Shown in pieces: positions 47,272 to 56,994 of a stretch of 64,000 bases of DNA. The stretch comes from Batkoa obscura (taxonomy: Eukaryota; Entomophthoromycota; Entomophthoromycetes; Entomophthorales; Batkoaceae). The stretch spans positions 1,426,001-1,490,000 of the forward strand of contig JASVEC010000004.1 in assembly GCA_030770535.1 (NCBI GenBank), read 5' to 3'. Within the stretch, counting starts at the first letter, position 1, and every line of letters begins with the position of its first letter. Below the pieces are notes generated by a model. It ran no database searches. It was not told where the DNA came from and saw only the letters and a list, made by a program, of their open reading frames with translations. The position numbers and the translations under genes are program-made.

Positions 47272-47800
47272 ATACTCCTTAGAATTTTATATCACATAAG
47301 AAAATAAAAATGAAAATAAATTGAAAATTGAAAAATACATATATGGAAGTTTTTCCCCTTATCCCCATGTTTTATTATTTCTTTAAAAAAAAATCAAAAT
47401 AAATAGTATTACTACTTATTTAGATAAATACGATAGTAGGATTTAATATTTTAAAATACTAATAAATAAAAATTATAATTTATTATTATTATTATTTAAC
47501 TAAATATAACTAATTAATTAATTTATTAAAAAAAAAAGTAAAGAACTTAGTCTAATTGAAGTTAAAATATCAAACTAAATGCATTTAAATGATTTAATCA
47601 AGCTATATATCACAAGACAGTAAATAATAAATAAGAATAAGTAATATTTAGCGGATAAATTGAATAAGTTATTGATCATAATATACTCATTCAAGGACAA
47701 ACTAAAGAAAAGTATAAATAGAAAGAATATTGTAATTTAACTTTAATAAAATAAAATAAAATAACAAATATAAATAAATAAATAAATAAATAAATAAATT
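46096..47800. other. gene-free spacer upstream of the GH81 gene
   Basis: About 1.7 kb, AT-rich, with an ATT trinucleotide run at ~47224-47268 and an AAAT run just before the start codon (47760-47799). No gene. The promoter of the glucanase must lie in its last part (TATAAATAG at about 47714). Confidence 0.5.
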
Positions 47801-49891
47801 ATGATAAGCTGGACTAATTCTTGGTTAAATGCCTTTTTCACTTCCAATCCCACTGCAAGGGAACGTAAAGAACGTCCAAAATCTACTTTTGAGGGTAAAG
47901 ATTTAGCAGAGATTAATGAAATGATAACCAATGGAGTAGATTTATTTTTAGGTCAACCTAAATTTGAAGTTAAACAACATCCAATTAAAGCAAATAATAT
48001 TAATATAAATAATAATATAAATATACCAAAACATACTAATCGATGGTGGCAAAATTTAATATTAAATCAAGGAACTGGATATTTACCTTTATATCCTTAT
48101 ATTATTCAATGTAATGATACTGGATTAATTATTTGTTATCCTACTAAAGTAACTAATAATGATTATGTTATATCACCATTTGTTGCTAATTGGCAATTAA
48201 GTTTAGATAATAATCAAACAATGACAAGAAAAATTAGTTCAATTGATGATTTATCAGTAACATTAAATTGGAATAATCAATTAACAGCTTATTTAATAAG
48301 ATCATGTCCATATATTACATTAAATATTAATAATAGTAAAATCAAATTTAAAACTATTCATGCTATATTATCAGTTAAAATTGAAAATCAACGATGTTTA
48401 ATTCAATTAAATAATGGACAATTATGGGCATTTTATACAAATAATAATAATATGGCTTATACAAATACATTAAATGAAATTCAAATGAATATTAATTATA
48501 CAGGTATATTAAGAATTGTATTAATTCCAGAGCCATTTGATAATAATTTAAAAGTAATTGATCAATTTTATACTAGTTATCCAATAGGAGGTATAATTAA
48601 TTATGAATTTCCAACATCAAATCAAGCTTATTTACACTTTAATTTTAAAAAAGGTGGAAGTAATTTACCTTTATTAATGTTAGCATTACCTCATCATATA
48701 GATTGTATGATTAATCCAAGTAGTAATAATTTAATAGGATATAATTGTTTAAAAGGTAATTTAACTGCAATTATATCAGATCAATGGACATTATATGAAG
48801 AATTAAATAATCAAATTCAATGGTTTTCTAATAAGTTATTAAATAATAATTATATTAATTCAATAACAAATGCATTATTAAAAGATATTAATATTGAAAT
48901 TGATTCAAATATAAAAGATCCTTATTTCTTTGGTAAAGGATTAGCTAAAATAGCAAGATTATGTTTAATTGCAGAATCTATTAATAAAAAAGAATTAATT
49001 TCGAATTTATTAATAAAAATCAAAAAATATATTGAACCCTGGTTAAGTGGAAATAATGAAAATAAATTTATTTATGATAATTATTGGGGTGGAATATTAA
49101 CAATTAATGGATATAATGATTTTGGTGCTGATTTTGGTAATGGAAATTATAATGATCATCATTTTCATTATGGTTATTTTTTATATGCTTGTGCAATAAT
49201 TGGTAAATATGATCCAGGATGGGTAATTTGGTGGCGAGAACCAATTCAAGTTTTAATTAGAGATTTTGCATCTCCATCTAAAAATGATTTATATTTTCCT
49301 CAATTTCGATATAAAGATTGGTTTGATGGTCATTCTTGGGCATCTGGATTATTTGAATTTGGTGATGGTAAAAATCAAGAATCAACAAGTGAATCTGTTA
49401 ATGCTTATTATTCTATGTATTTAATTGCTATTATATTACAAAATAATGATTTAATTAATATATCTAATTTATTATTAACAAGTGAAATAAGATCAAGTAA
49501 AAAATATTGGCATATGACAAATGATACTTCAATTTATCCAGTTCCATTTAAAAATAATAAAACAGTTGGTGTATTATGGAATACAAAAGTAGATTATGCT
49601 ACTTGGTTTGGTAAAAATGTTGAATTTATACATTGTATTCAAATGTTACCATTTACTCCTATTTCTCATTTATTATTAGATAAACAATGGATACAAGAAT
49701 GTTATCCTATATTATCTACTGCTTTAACTAGACAAGATCCTCCACTTTCTGAAGGTTGGAAAACATTTTTATTTATGGCACAAGCTATATTTGATAAAGA
49801 AAAAGCTGTTGTTAATTTTAATAATTCAAATAAGGGAATGGATGATGGTAATACTTTAAGTAATACATTATATTGGTTTGCTACTCAATAA
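47801..49891 (+). CDS. GH81 endo-beta-1,3-glucanase, apparently without signal peptide
   Basis: 696 aa, intronless. The family core is clear: RWWQNLILNQGTGYLPLYPY near residue 82, ADFGNGNYNDHHFHYGY at 443-459, DWFDGHSWASGLFEFGDG at about 506-523, QESTSESVNAYYS from 526, and the C-terminal SNTLYWFATQ. Catalytic residues by family knowledge are D452, E527 and E531. The enzyme cuts internal beta-1,3 bonds of glucan. The first residues (MISWTNSWLNAFFTSNPTAR) lack a hydrophobic leader, so a cytosolic role in wall remodelling, spore release or glucan turnover is more likely than secretion, as for yeast Eng2/Acf2. Asn-rich runs are common in this genome. The ATG used is the first in frame. Confidence 0.92.
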   Translation: MISWTNSWLNAFFTSNPTARERKERPKSTFEGKDLAEINEMITNGVDLFLGQPKFEVKQHPIKANNININNNINIPKHTNRWWQNLILNQGTGYLPLYPYIIQCNDTGLIICYPTKVTNNDYVISPFVANWQLSLDNNQTMTRKISSIDDLSVTLNWNNQLTAYLIRSCPYITLNINNSKIKFKTIHAILSVKIENQRCLIQLNNGQLWAFYTNNNNMAYTNTLNEIQMNINYTGILRIVLIPEPFDNNLKVIDQFYTSYPIGGIINYEFPTSNQAYLHFNFKKGGSNLPLLMLALPHHIDCMINPSSNNLIGYNCLKGNLTAIISDQWTLYEELNNQIQWFSNKLLNNNYINSITNALLKDINIEIDSNIKDPYFFGKGLAKIARLCLIAESINKKELISNLLIKIKKYIEPWLSGNNENKFIYDNYWGGILTINGYNDFGADFGNGNYNDHHFHYGYFLYACAIIGKYDPGWVIWWREPIQVLIRDFASPSKNDLYFPQFRYKDWFDGHSWASGLFEFGDGKNQESTSESVNAYYSMYLIAIILQNNDLINISNLLLTSEIRSSKKYWHMTNDTSIYPVPFKNNKTVGVLWNTKVDYATWFGKNVEFIHCIQMLPFTPISHLLLDKQWIQECYPILSTALTRQDPPLSEGWKTFLFMAQAIFDKEKAVVNFNNSNKGMDDGNTLSNTLYWFATQ

Positions 49892-49988
49892 TAATCAAAT
49901 TTGTAAAAGAAGATTTATAAGATATAAGATTAATTATATTATTAAATAAATATTATATTATTAAATAAATGTTATATTATTAAATAAA

Positions 49989-50028
<40 letters not shown>

Positions 50029-50108
50029 GATCATTTTTAATAATCTTATATTAAAGGTATAATAATAGTAATTTTATTATATTTTATTATATTTTATTAT
50101 ATTTTATA
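49892..50108. repeat. simple-repeat spacer
   Basis: Repeated TTATATTATTAAATAAA units, an ATT run (49990-50028) and a TATTT run. Confidence 0.6.
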
Positions 50109-50495
50109 ATACAATCAAGTCAGAGTCCCTTATTTTGATTTGCTGTGAGAATTTCTAACTTCATATTCCAAACAATATTATCTTCTCGTTTTGATATCCA
50201 TACTTATTGGAGTATAAAAGAGATTCTTCAATATAATAACTCAAGGCTTTTTAATTGGATTACTCCCTGATAACGTATCATTAATAAAGTCATTAAGTCT
50301 TTCTGACAACATCTTATGTAGATTTTTCAATAATGTCTTCCATTGTATTTGTTTTACATAATTCGTAGCTTATTACATACTATTTCTATTAAGTTAAGTC
50401 TATCTTAGTTATATAAACTAAGACCGTTCGACTCAAGGCAAGTTAATTAAGCAAGAGTAGCTTTTAACTCTGACCACTGAGTATCAACTTTCACA
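50109..50495 (-). mobile_element. truncated solo LTR (copy L8)
   Basis: The inverted LTR lacks about 75 bp at its left side and is otherwise complete to TTTCACA. No internal region. Confidence 0.8.
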
Positions 50496-51334
50496 ATTCT
50501 TAATATAATTTTAAATATTAAATTTAATAAATATTAAAAGGTAATAAATTATATAAATTAAAGTTTAATAATAATTCTAGAAATAACATTATAATGATAT
50601 AACATTTTAGAAAAAAATAATAATCAAAGATTCATTCTATTTTGATTTTTAAACATAATGTTAATAAAAATTGTATTAAAAATTACAAGACTAAATTTCA
50701 TACGTTTATTGTTTAATAAATAATAATTAAAAAACATTCTTTTTTTTCAATTTTATTTAATAATATTATATTAATATGTATATTATATGTTAATTTTATA
50801 AGTTTTATATACAATTAATTATTTTACAATAATATTATTTAAATAGTAAGAATTTAAAATAATATTAGGAGATGTATTTTTTTTGTTTAAGAATTTTACT
50901 AACAATTTTTTCCGCTTAAATAGTGCTCAAAAAATAGAAAAAGTAATAAAACCAAAAAAAACATTCCTCATTTCTATAATTTATTACATTATAAATAATT
51001 TATCTATAATTAAAAATAATATTGAATTATTTCTATATTAAGTTTTTATATTACAGAATAAATTATCTATAATATTAAAAGATTCTCTAATATAAACTTA
51101 GGCTTAAATTTTCATTTGAAAATGAAAGTTTTTAAACATTTAGAACTTCATCTCCGTTAAATTTAATAAGCTTTTAAGATCAACTTTAAAAATCCGGATA
51201 AATGTTTCGATTTTAACACCATCAAAGTTGTTATTAATTGATATTCATGCTATTCTTATTAAATTATATCTTAAGAATTATTTATACTATATTATAGTAT
51301 AGTAAAAACAATTATTGATATAAATTTTATAAAG
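50496..51334. other. spacer with one MITE
   Basis: AT-rich; apart from the MITE at 50866-50970 I see nothing up to the lipase promoter. Confidence 0.45.
50866..50970 (+). repeat. TGGGG MITE with worn ends
   Basis: 105 bp; the core matches (AAGAATTTTACTAACAATTT, AAAACCAAAAAAAACA) and the terminal G run is lost. Confidence 0.75.
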
Positions 51335-51342
51335 TATAAATA
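51335..51342 (+). promoter_or_regulatory. TATA box of lipase 1, in a promoter shared with lipase 2
   Basis: TATAAATA, 42 bp before the ATG. The ~70 bp from TTTTATAAAG to the start codon are almost the same upstream of the lipase at 61211-62248. Confidence 0.75.
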
Positions 51343-51384
51343 GGTCTACATTGTTAGAATATAAATTATCAATTTCAAAGTAAA

Positions 51385-52464
51385 ATGGTATTAATAAAAA
51401 ACATTATCTTATTCACTTTAACTTTTAACACTAATCTTTATAAATGTCAAAGCACTGTCATTGTTGAGGGTACTGATGAAACATTACCAATTAAACAAAA
51501 TAATTTACATTCTATTTTAATTGCAGAAGAAAATATCAATACACAACAAAACTTAAGTTTAATACAAGAAATGATTATTGATACACAACCAGGTCAAAGT
51601 TTAATTCATGATCTAATATTATTAGAGAAACGTGTACCAAGTAAAAAATTAACCAAACCACGTAACGTTAGTACTGCTTCTATTGAGACACTTCATTCTA
51701 ATTATAAATATGCTATGATTTCTCAATGTAATAAAAAGGCCATTATTACTGGAAATTGTATTTGTTCCAAAACATTTTTATATGATTCTATTATTGAAGC
51801 TCCAGAAGAAGAACTTGTAGTTGTAATTGGTGTTGACCCAGCTATTAAAACTATAATTGTATCATATCGTGCAACTAAAACAATTAAAAATTGGATAGCT
51901 AATTTTGATTATACTCAAGTTAAATATCCTAACGTTAAAGGTAATGTTTTGGTTCATAGAGGTTTTTATAAAGCAACTGTTGCTACACAAGATAAATCAG
52001 AAAAAGCTGTGCTTGCTTTAATTCAAAATCCAGAATATAAAAGTTATAAACTTCAAATCACTGGTCTTTCTTTAGGTGCTGCTTTATCTACTCTTAGTTC
52101 TGTAAGATGGAATAAATTTTTACAAGAAAATAAGTTAAATAATTCAATGGAAGTATTTTCTTATGCAAGTCCAAGAGTTGGTAATGAAGAATTCGCACAG
52201 CTTGTTGCTAATGGTAACTATTCAGTTACTCGTTACTCAAATTTGAATGATGTAGTAGTTCATCTTCCACCAAGAAGCTTTAATTATGTTCATGTAGCAG
52301 CTGAAATTTATGAGCGTAGAGTATCCTTTGGAAAAACGGAATTTGTTAATTGTGATCAATCTTATGATGAAGATGCTACCTGTGGATTAAGTCAAGTTGG
52401 TCTTCTAAGCTTTGCTCGTCATGTCTTTGTATTCAATAAGCTTATAAAATTACCATATTGTTAA
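51385..52464 (+). CDS. secreted class 3 lipase, copy LIP-a
   Basis: 359 aa, intronless. The N-terminus (MVLIKNIILFTLTFNTNLYKCQS) is a signal peptide, followed by a ~70-residue pro-like segment ending LEKRVPSKK, where KR suggests Kex2-type processing. The alpha/beta-hydrolase core follows: VDPAIKTIIVSYRATKTIKNW (oxyanion side), the nucleophile elbow G-L-S-L-G with Ser229, YASPRVGNEEFAQ, Asp289 in LNDVVVHLPP and His346 in FARHVFVF, the full Ser-Asp-His triad. Family members split triglycerides outside the cell. Four relatives lie in this window, two of them decayed. The promoter is nearly identical to that of LIP-b, which points to a recent duplication including regulatory DNA. Confidence 0.92.
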   Translation: MVLIKNIILFTLTFNTNLYKCQSTVIVEGTDETLPIKQNNLHSILIAEENINTQQNLSLIQEMIIDTQPGQSLIHDLILLEKRVPSKKLTKPRNVSTASIETLHSNYKYAMISQCNKKAIITGNCICSKTFLYDSIIEAPEEELVVVIGVDPAIKTIIVSYRATKTIKNWIANFDYTQVKYPNVKGNVLVHRGFYKATVATQDKSEKAVLALIQNPEYKSYKLQITGLSLGAALSTLSSVRWNKFLQENKLNNSMEVFSYASPRVGNEEFAQLVANGNYSVTRYSNLNDVVVHLPPRSFNYVHVAAEIYERRVSFGKTEFVNCDQSYDEDATCGLSQVGLLSFARHVFVFNKLIKLPYC

Positions 52465-53255
52465 TTTTAATTAAAATTCATTGATAGAAGTTTTAATTTT
52501 ATTTATTATTTTATTATATTATATTATTTTATTATATTATATTATATTATTTTATTAATTATTTGATTTAATATTTGATTAATTTTTATAAATTTGAATT
52601 ATTATAAAAATAATCTTATATATTTATATTATAATTAATGAAAAATTACTTTTATTAAAAAAAATATCAATATTAATAAAAATATTTATCAATTCTGAAT
52701 TTACTAATCTAAAAGTTTACACTTATAGCAACTTAAAAATCAACTTCAAATAATTACTTTGTAGACTCTTTTTTTATCCATCAAAAGTATTTGCCCAAAA
52801 TTAACTTTTTATACTTAATAAAAGAAAGAATTTCAGATTTTAATAAAATTAAGTTCTAGCTATTTAAATATTAATTTTATCATATTTTCAGTTTAAAAAA
52901 TATACTGATACTGACATATTTAATTATTATCTCACTACTATTTTCTTACTTTAATAACAAAATTTCAATTTTCAAAACTTGAATAAAACTAATTTAGAGT
53001 TGAAACTTTAAGCTATCTTTTTATACATAATTACTAAAGTTACAATTCAAATGTCAATTGTTGATTCAAAATTATTCTAAATGATGTAGTCTATTCTAGT
53101 TTTAAAAATAGCTTCTATTTATAAATAGTAGATCCAAACATTTATCATCAGCAAATCAATTTAGTGCCAAGAGTTAGGAATTCAACTAACTCAAATTTCT
53201 CTTAAAATTCCTTAAGATTCCTTAAGATTCATCTCTTATTTATCTATAAAAAAAA
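52465..53255. other. spacer
   Basis: A TTATATTATT-type simple repeat at ~52500-52560, then AT-rich sequence and the leader of PY4. No gene. Confidence 0.45.
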
Positions 53256-53846
53256 ATGAATAATTCTTATAACAATAGCAATGAATTCTTACCTCCTTAT
53301 TCCTTAACTGATCCTAACCCTGGACGCTTAGATGATTTCTTTATTGAATCATTAGCTTTAGTTACCCCCCCACCATTGCCCCCAAGATCAGATAGAGGAG
53401 CAGATAATTTACCAAGGTTACCAGTTAGGAGGAATCAAAATTATAGATACATCTATTCACAACAAAGTATTCCTAATTATGATAGAGGGCAAACTATTCA
53501 AGTATCAGAAACATTACCAGATTTACCTTCAGGATCCAATCAAAGATTACAAAACCAATCAAATCAATTAATTAGTGGAGGACTATTTACCTCTATCTAT
53601 GAAACAACTTCTAAATCGATATTAGAAGCGAAAGAAAATTGTTTAGCAAATTTAATGGAATCTAAAAAAAACATTGAAACGGATATCTTTAAAATGGTAA
53701 AAACACTGAAGCTACCAATAGGGCCTTTTGAAGTAAAAAAGGATGAGCAGATGACTAAATCATTTAGTTTTAAAGCATACAATAAAACTAGAAGACGTAA
53801 AAAGTGGAATAACAGATGGAATGAAGTTACTGGAAATGGGGTATGA
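53256..53846 (+). CDS. PY-type proline-motif protein, type 4 (PY4)
   Basis: 196 aa of unknown function. The N-terminus has L12-P13-P14-Y15-S, an LPxY variant of the WW ligand, followed two residues later by DP, the same arrangement as in PY1 and PY3. A PPPLPPRSDR block at about 46-55 is a classical SH3-ligand pattern. The middle has a likely amphipathic helix (SILEAKENCLANLMESKKNI), and the end is strongly basic (KTRRRKKWNNRW). No signal peptide or membrane segment. Together these look like an adaptor that could recruit WW and SH3 proteins, but that is an inference from motifs. Confidence 0.6.
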   Translation: MNNSYNNSNEFLPPYSLTDPNPGRLDDFFIESLALVTPPPLPPRSDRGADNLPRLPVRRNQNYRYIYSQQSIPNYDRGQTIQVSETLPDLPSGSNQRLQNQSNQLISGGLFTSIYETTSKSILEAKENCLANLMESKKNIETDIFKMVKTLKLPIGPFEVKKDEQMTKSFSFKAYNKTRRRKKWNNRWNEVTGNGV

Positions 53847-54009
53847 GTTGGACATTTATTTAATTATTTTACTTTTATTTAATAAAATTTTTATTATTTT
53901 TATTTTGAAATCTTATAGTGACTAATAGTTACTGAATGTTTTGTATAGTTTGTAGGTTGAATGGGTTATATACGTTAACTAATTTTAATAATAAGATATA
54001 CACTCTCTT
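53847..54009. other. PY4 3' flank
   Basis: No feature. Confidence 0.3.
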
Positions 54010-55105
54010 TTAAAGAAGTTCACAGACAAGAAGCATCCTAATATCATATATTTAAGAAAACTTAATTGAAGTTTATCTACTACTGAACTTAGTATCATCA
54101 CTAATACAAAGATATACAATATCAATCTATTAAATGACTAAGAATTGTTCTGCTATTCTGAATACATTATACATTGCCAGATTATAATTTGAATAAAATA
54201 AAATACTCCTTTATTAAAAAGAATCTACAGACTAAATAACATTCCCATATCATAAACCATATGATTAAAAAAGATTAATCAATGTTTATATGTCTTTAAA
54301 CTCATCATCATTGATGACCACAAACCCTTTTAAACTATCAACCAATTTAGGTAAGAGTTATTTCAAATAACTCGAATACATTATACTGTTAGCTATCCTT
54401 ATTATATATAAAAGATTGCCCTTTACTTAAAAAAATAGAAAAAGAAAGATACGAAAAAAGATCCCCATGGATCATTCATAAACTTTACTGCAAAATAGTC
54501 TTTGGAAATAAATGTGGCTCAACCCCTATCTCTTCATTCACGATAGAATGGAAACGCTTTTTTACTAATGAGTTTTTCCTTACCTCTTTTAGACTAGAGA
54601 AATCTAAATTAAGTCCAAGAATTTTTGAAGTGGGCTTCATTTGGTCTAAAAACTTATACTAATGCTAAGGTTCTTTCCTTTATTTAAACTGCGTTATTGG
54701 TCTATCTCTTCTATTTTCTACTTTTTGTTCTAAATAAATATTCCCTTAAGCACGTAATTCTAAAAAGAAAAATCATTCCTAATCTTGAGGTAAATGTATA
54801 AAAAGACTTAATCAACGCTTATATACTGTTGAGCTTATTATCATCAATTACAAAGCCTTTTAAATAGTTAAGAGTTATTCAACTTATTCAGATATATTAT
54901 ACTATTCGTTAAAAAATTCAATTAGGATAATATAGCTCTCTCTTAAAGCCAAGAGAAAGACTAAGAACAAGAAGAATATGAGTTTTTTAATTTTTTTAAT
55001 TGGATATAGGAAAATGTTATTTTTTATTAATATGATAAAAGAATTAAGCTATTCTATCTCACCAGCTATAAGGTAATTTAAATTTAAATTTAAATTTAAA
55101 TTATA

Positions 55106-55206
55106 TGAGGGTGTTTTTTTTGGTTTCATCATTTTTTCTATTTTTTGAGCGCTATTTGAGCGGAAAGATTGTTAGTAAAATTCTTAGACAAAAAAATACA
55201 TTCCCA
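55106..55206 (-). repeat. TGGGG MITE, full copy
   Basis: 101 bp, flanked on the left by an ATTTAA run; ends slightly worn. Confidence 0.8.
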
Positions 55207-55329
55207 GATCTTTCATCATAATTGAGACTATTGGAAGTACATCTATAATAGTAACAATGTAATATTTAGGGTTATATAAAAGGGCAGAGGAACATTAATA
55301 CCAAAGGATGTTAATAGAGGCGTAAGTAA

Positions 55330-55690
55330 AGAAGCGGTGTTCCACACTGTCTTCTGGATTCCTATCCCACAAAAGCGGCACTCTGGTGTCACTTCAGATT
55401 TATAAGAATGAATTTTAATTCTGGCTATGAAAGTTTTATGTACTAAATGTCATAGTATGGAACGATGTTTGTTGTTCATCCATCTGAACTTAAACCATTT
55501 TAGAATAGTATAGTTAATAGTAAATGTGGGTTTATAAAGAGCCTTCTACCGGTTCTTGTTTGAGTATACCTACAAGATATCTTTAGGAAGATAATCAAGT
55601 TCGAGGTGTTCCAGGATCTTTTAGAAGTAGAGGCAAGACCGGCCCGAGTCCTAAAAGAAAATTTCATTCTCCTTTTTTGAAGGAACAATA
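55330..55690 (-). pseudogene. LINE-type reverse transcriptase 3' fragment (zinc-knuckle region)
   Basis: On the minus strand, pieces read HKTFIARIKIHSYKSEVTPE followed by CRFCGIG and KTVWNT, which follows the pattern of the C-terminal zf-RVT segment of LINE polymerases (R-x-x-x-x-x-x-x-P-x-C-x-x-C-G-x-x-x-x-E-T). The stretch is richer in G+C than its flanks. The catalytic part is absent and the frame is broken by stops. It could be the polymerase partner of the knuckle-protein family, but no direct link is visible. Confidence 0.4.
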
Positions 55691-55930
55691 TGAGATTTAA
55701 ATGAAGTAATCGAAAAAAATCGAAAAAAACTTTACAGACAAAAAAATAACCTCATATCATAAACTATCTATTCAAAAATAGTTAATAAAAGTCTATATAC
55801 CTTTAAGTTTATCTTAATTATCAACAGTAACTACAAGGAGTCTTAAACTAACTAAGAGTCATTCACTTTAGTTTTTCGATAAAATACTTCTAATTCAATT
55901 CAACCCTTATTTTTTCAAAGCCAAGCAAAA

Positions 55931-56899
55931 GCCAAGGAGAATTGAAAGTTCGAATTTAAAAGTGAGAATTGGAAAATAAAAGAATAAAAAACAGCGATTC
56001 AATAAGGAGGAAGTAAAATGAAATTAAATGTAGTTTAAAAAATGAAGCTATAGCTTTATAACTATGATAATAATTAGGACTTATAAAACTTAATAGCTCT
56101 TTTATCACTCATTTTATAATTCTGGAGACTAGATCAAAGCTTGAATTAAGTGCCAATTAATATTAATTTAAAATCAGCCTTGATCCTATGCATAGATCCA
56201 AAATAAGTCTTAAATTGACATCATTTTAATATAACAAGTATTTAAAAAGATTAATGGAATTAATGGAATGTACTTTATTCTATAATATCAATTTCGTTAG
56301 ATTCAGTACAAGAAATTCCATCTAATGTTGGGTTGAAATTTAGCCGAGTTAAACGACAGAAAAAATTCCATATTTTTTAGATTGTTGATAGAAAAAGTAT
56401 ATTTTATTATAAAGTAGTGATTATATGTAAAGAACAATAGTAATATATAGTATATTTTAATAGAATTATGTCTTTAGTTGTAATAGTAATAAAGCACAAT
56501 TTTAATAATAATCTTTTTTGTTATGACTAAAAGTTTTTCCTTTTTCGCTAAATTGAAAATTTTTAAATGCTAGCATTTTATAGCCTAAATTTAGAATTGA
56601 TGTTATCAATTTGTACATAAATACTCTTAAAGCCGCTTTTTCAAATAATCATAATAAACTATAGTTACTATTAATTTATTATATTAATGTTGATAGGGAT
56701 TTAATAAATTATATTATAATAACTATAAATATCATAATTTTTACATAGCTGTACTATAAAAGAAAAAGTTACTTTTGGCTAAGTAAATTACTCAAAGTCA
56801 CCCTTTGTGTTCTAGTAAGATTCGGCTAAAAGCCAAGAGATAGAAGAATTAAATTTTCCACTACCAAGAATTGATAAATTTAGAATAAGTTTTTTTTAT
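55931..56899. other. spacer upstream of the ABC transporter
   Basis: AT-rich, no gene. A TATAAATA at 56900-56907 marks the end of the stretch. Confidence 0.45.
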
Positions 56900-56907
56900 T
56901 ATAAATA
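56900..56907 (+). promoter_or_regulatory. TATA box of the ABC transporter gene
   Basis: TATAAATA, 87 bp before the first in-frame ATG at 56995, leaving a leader of some 50-60 nt. Confidence 0.5.
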
Positions 56908-56994
56908 CAACTCAATTTAACCACCTCTGTTTAACTTTATAATTCAACTTTGATAGAAATCATCCCTTTCTTTTTTCATAATAAATTTACAATA

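Larger units (their letters stand above)
54010..55930. repeat. field of four diverged ~185-bp repeat units
   Basis: A unit of the form CAGACAA-AA-CATCC-ATATCATAAAC ... AAGTTTATAT-CT-TTGAACTTA-TATCATCA ... CTAAGAGTTATTCAA ... AATACATTATACT occurs at about 54010-54180, 54215-54400, 54740-54920 and 55715-55900, all in one orientation. A MITE (55106-55206) and a LINE scrap (55330-55690) sit between the third and fourth. No frame is open across units. Borders are by eye. Confidence 0.5.
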
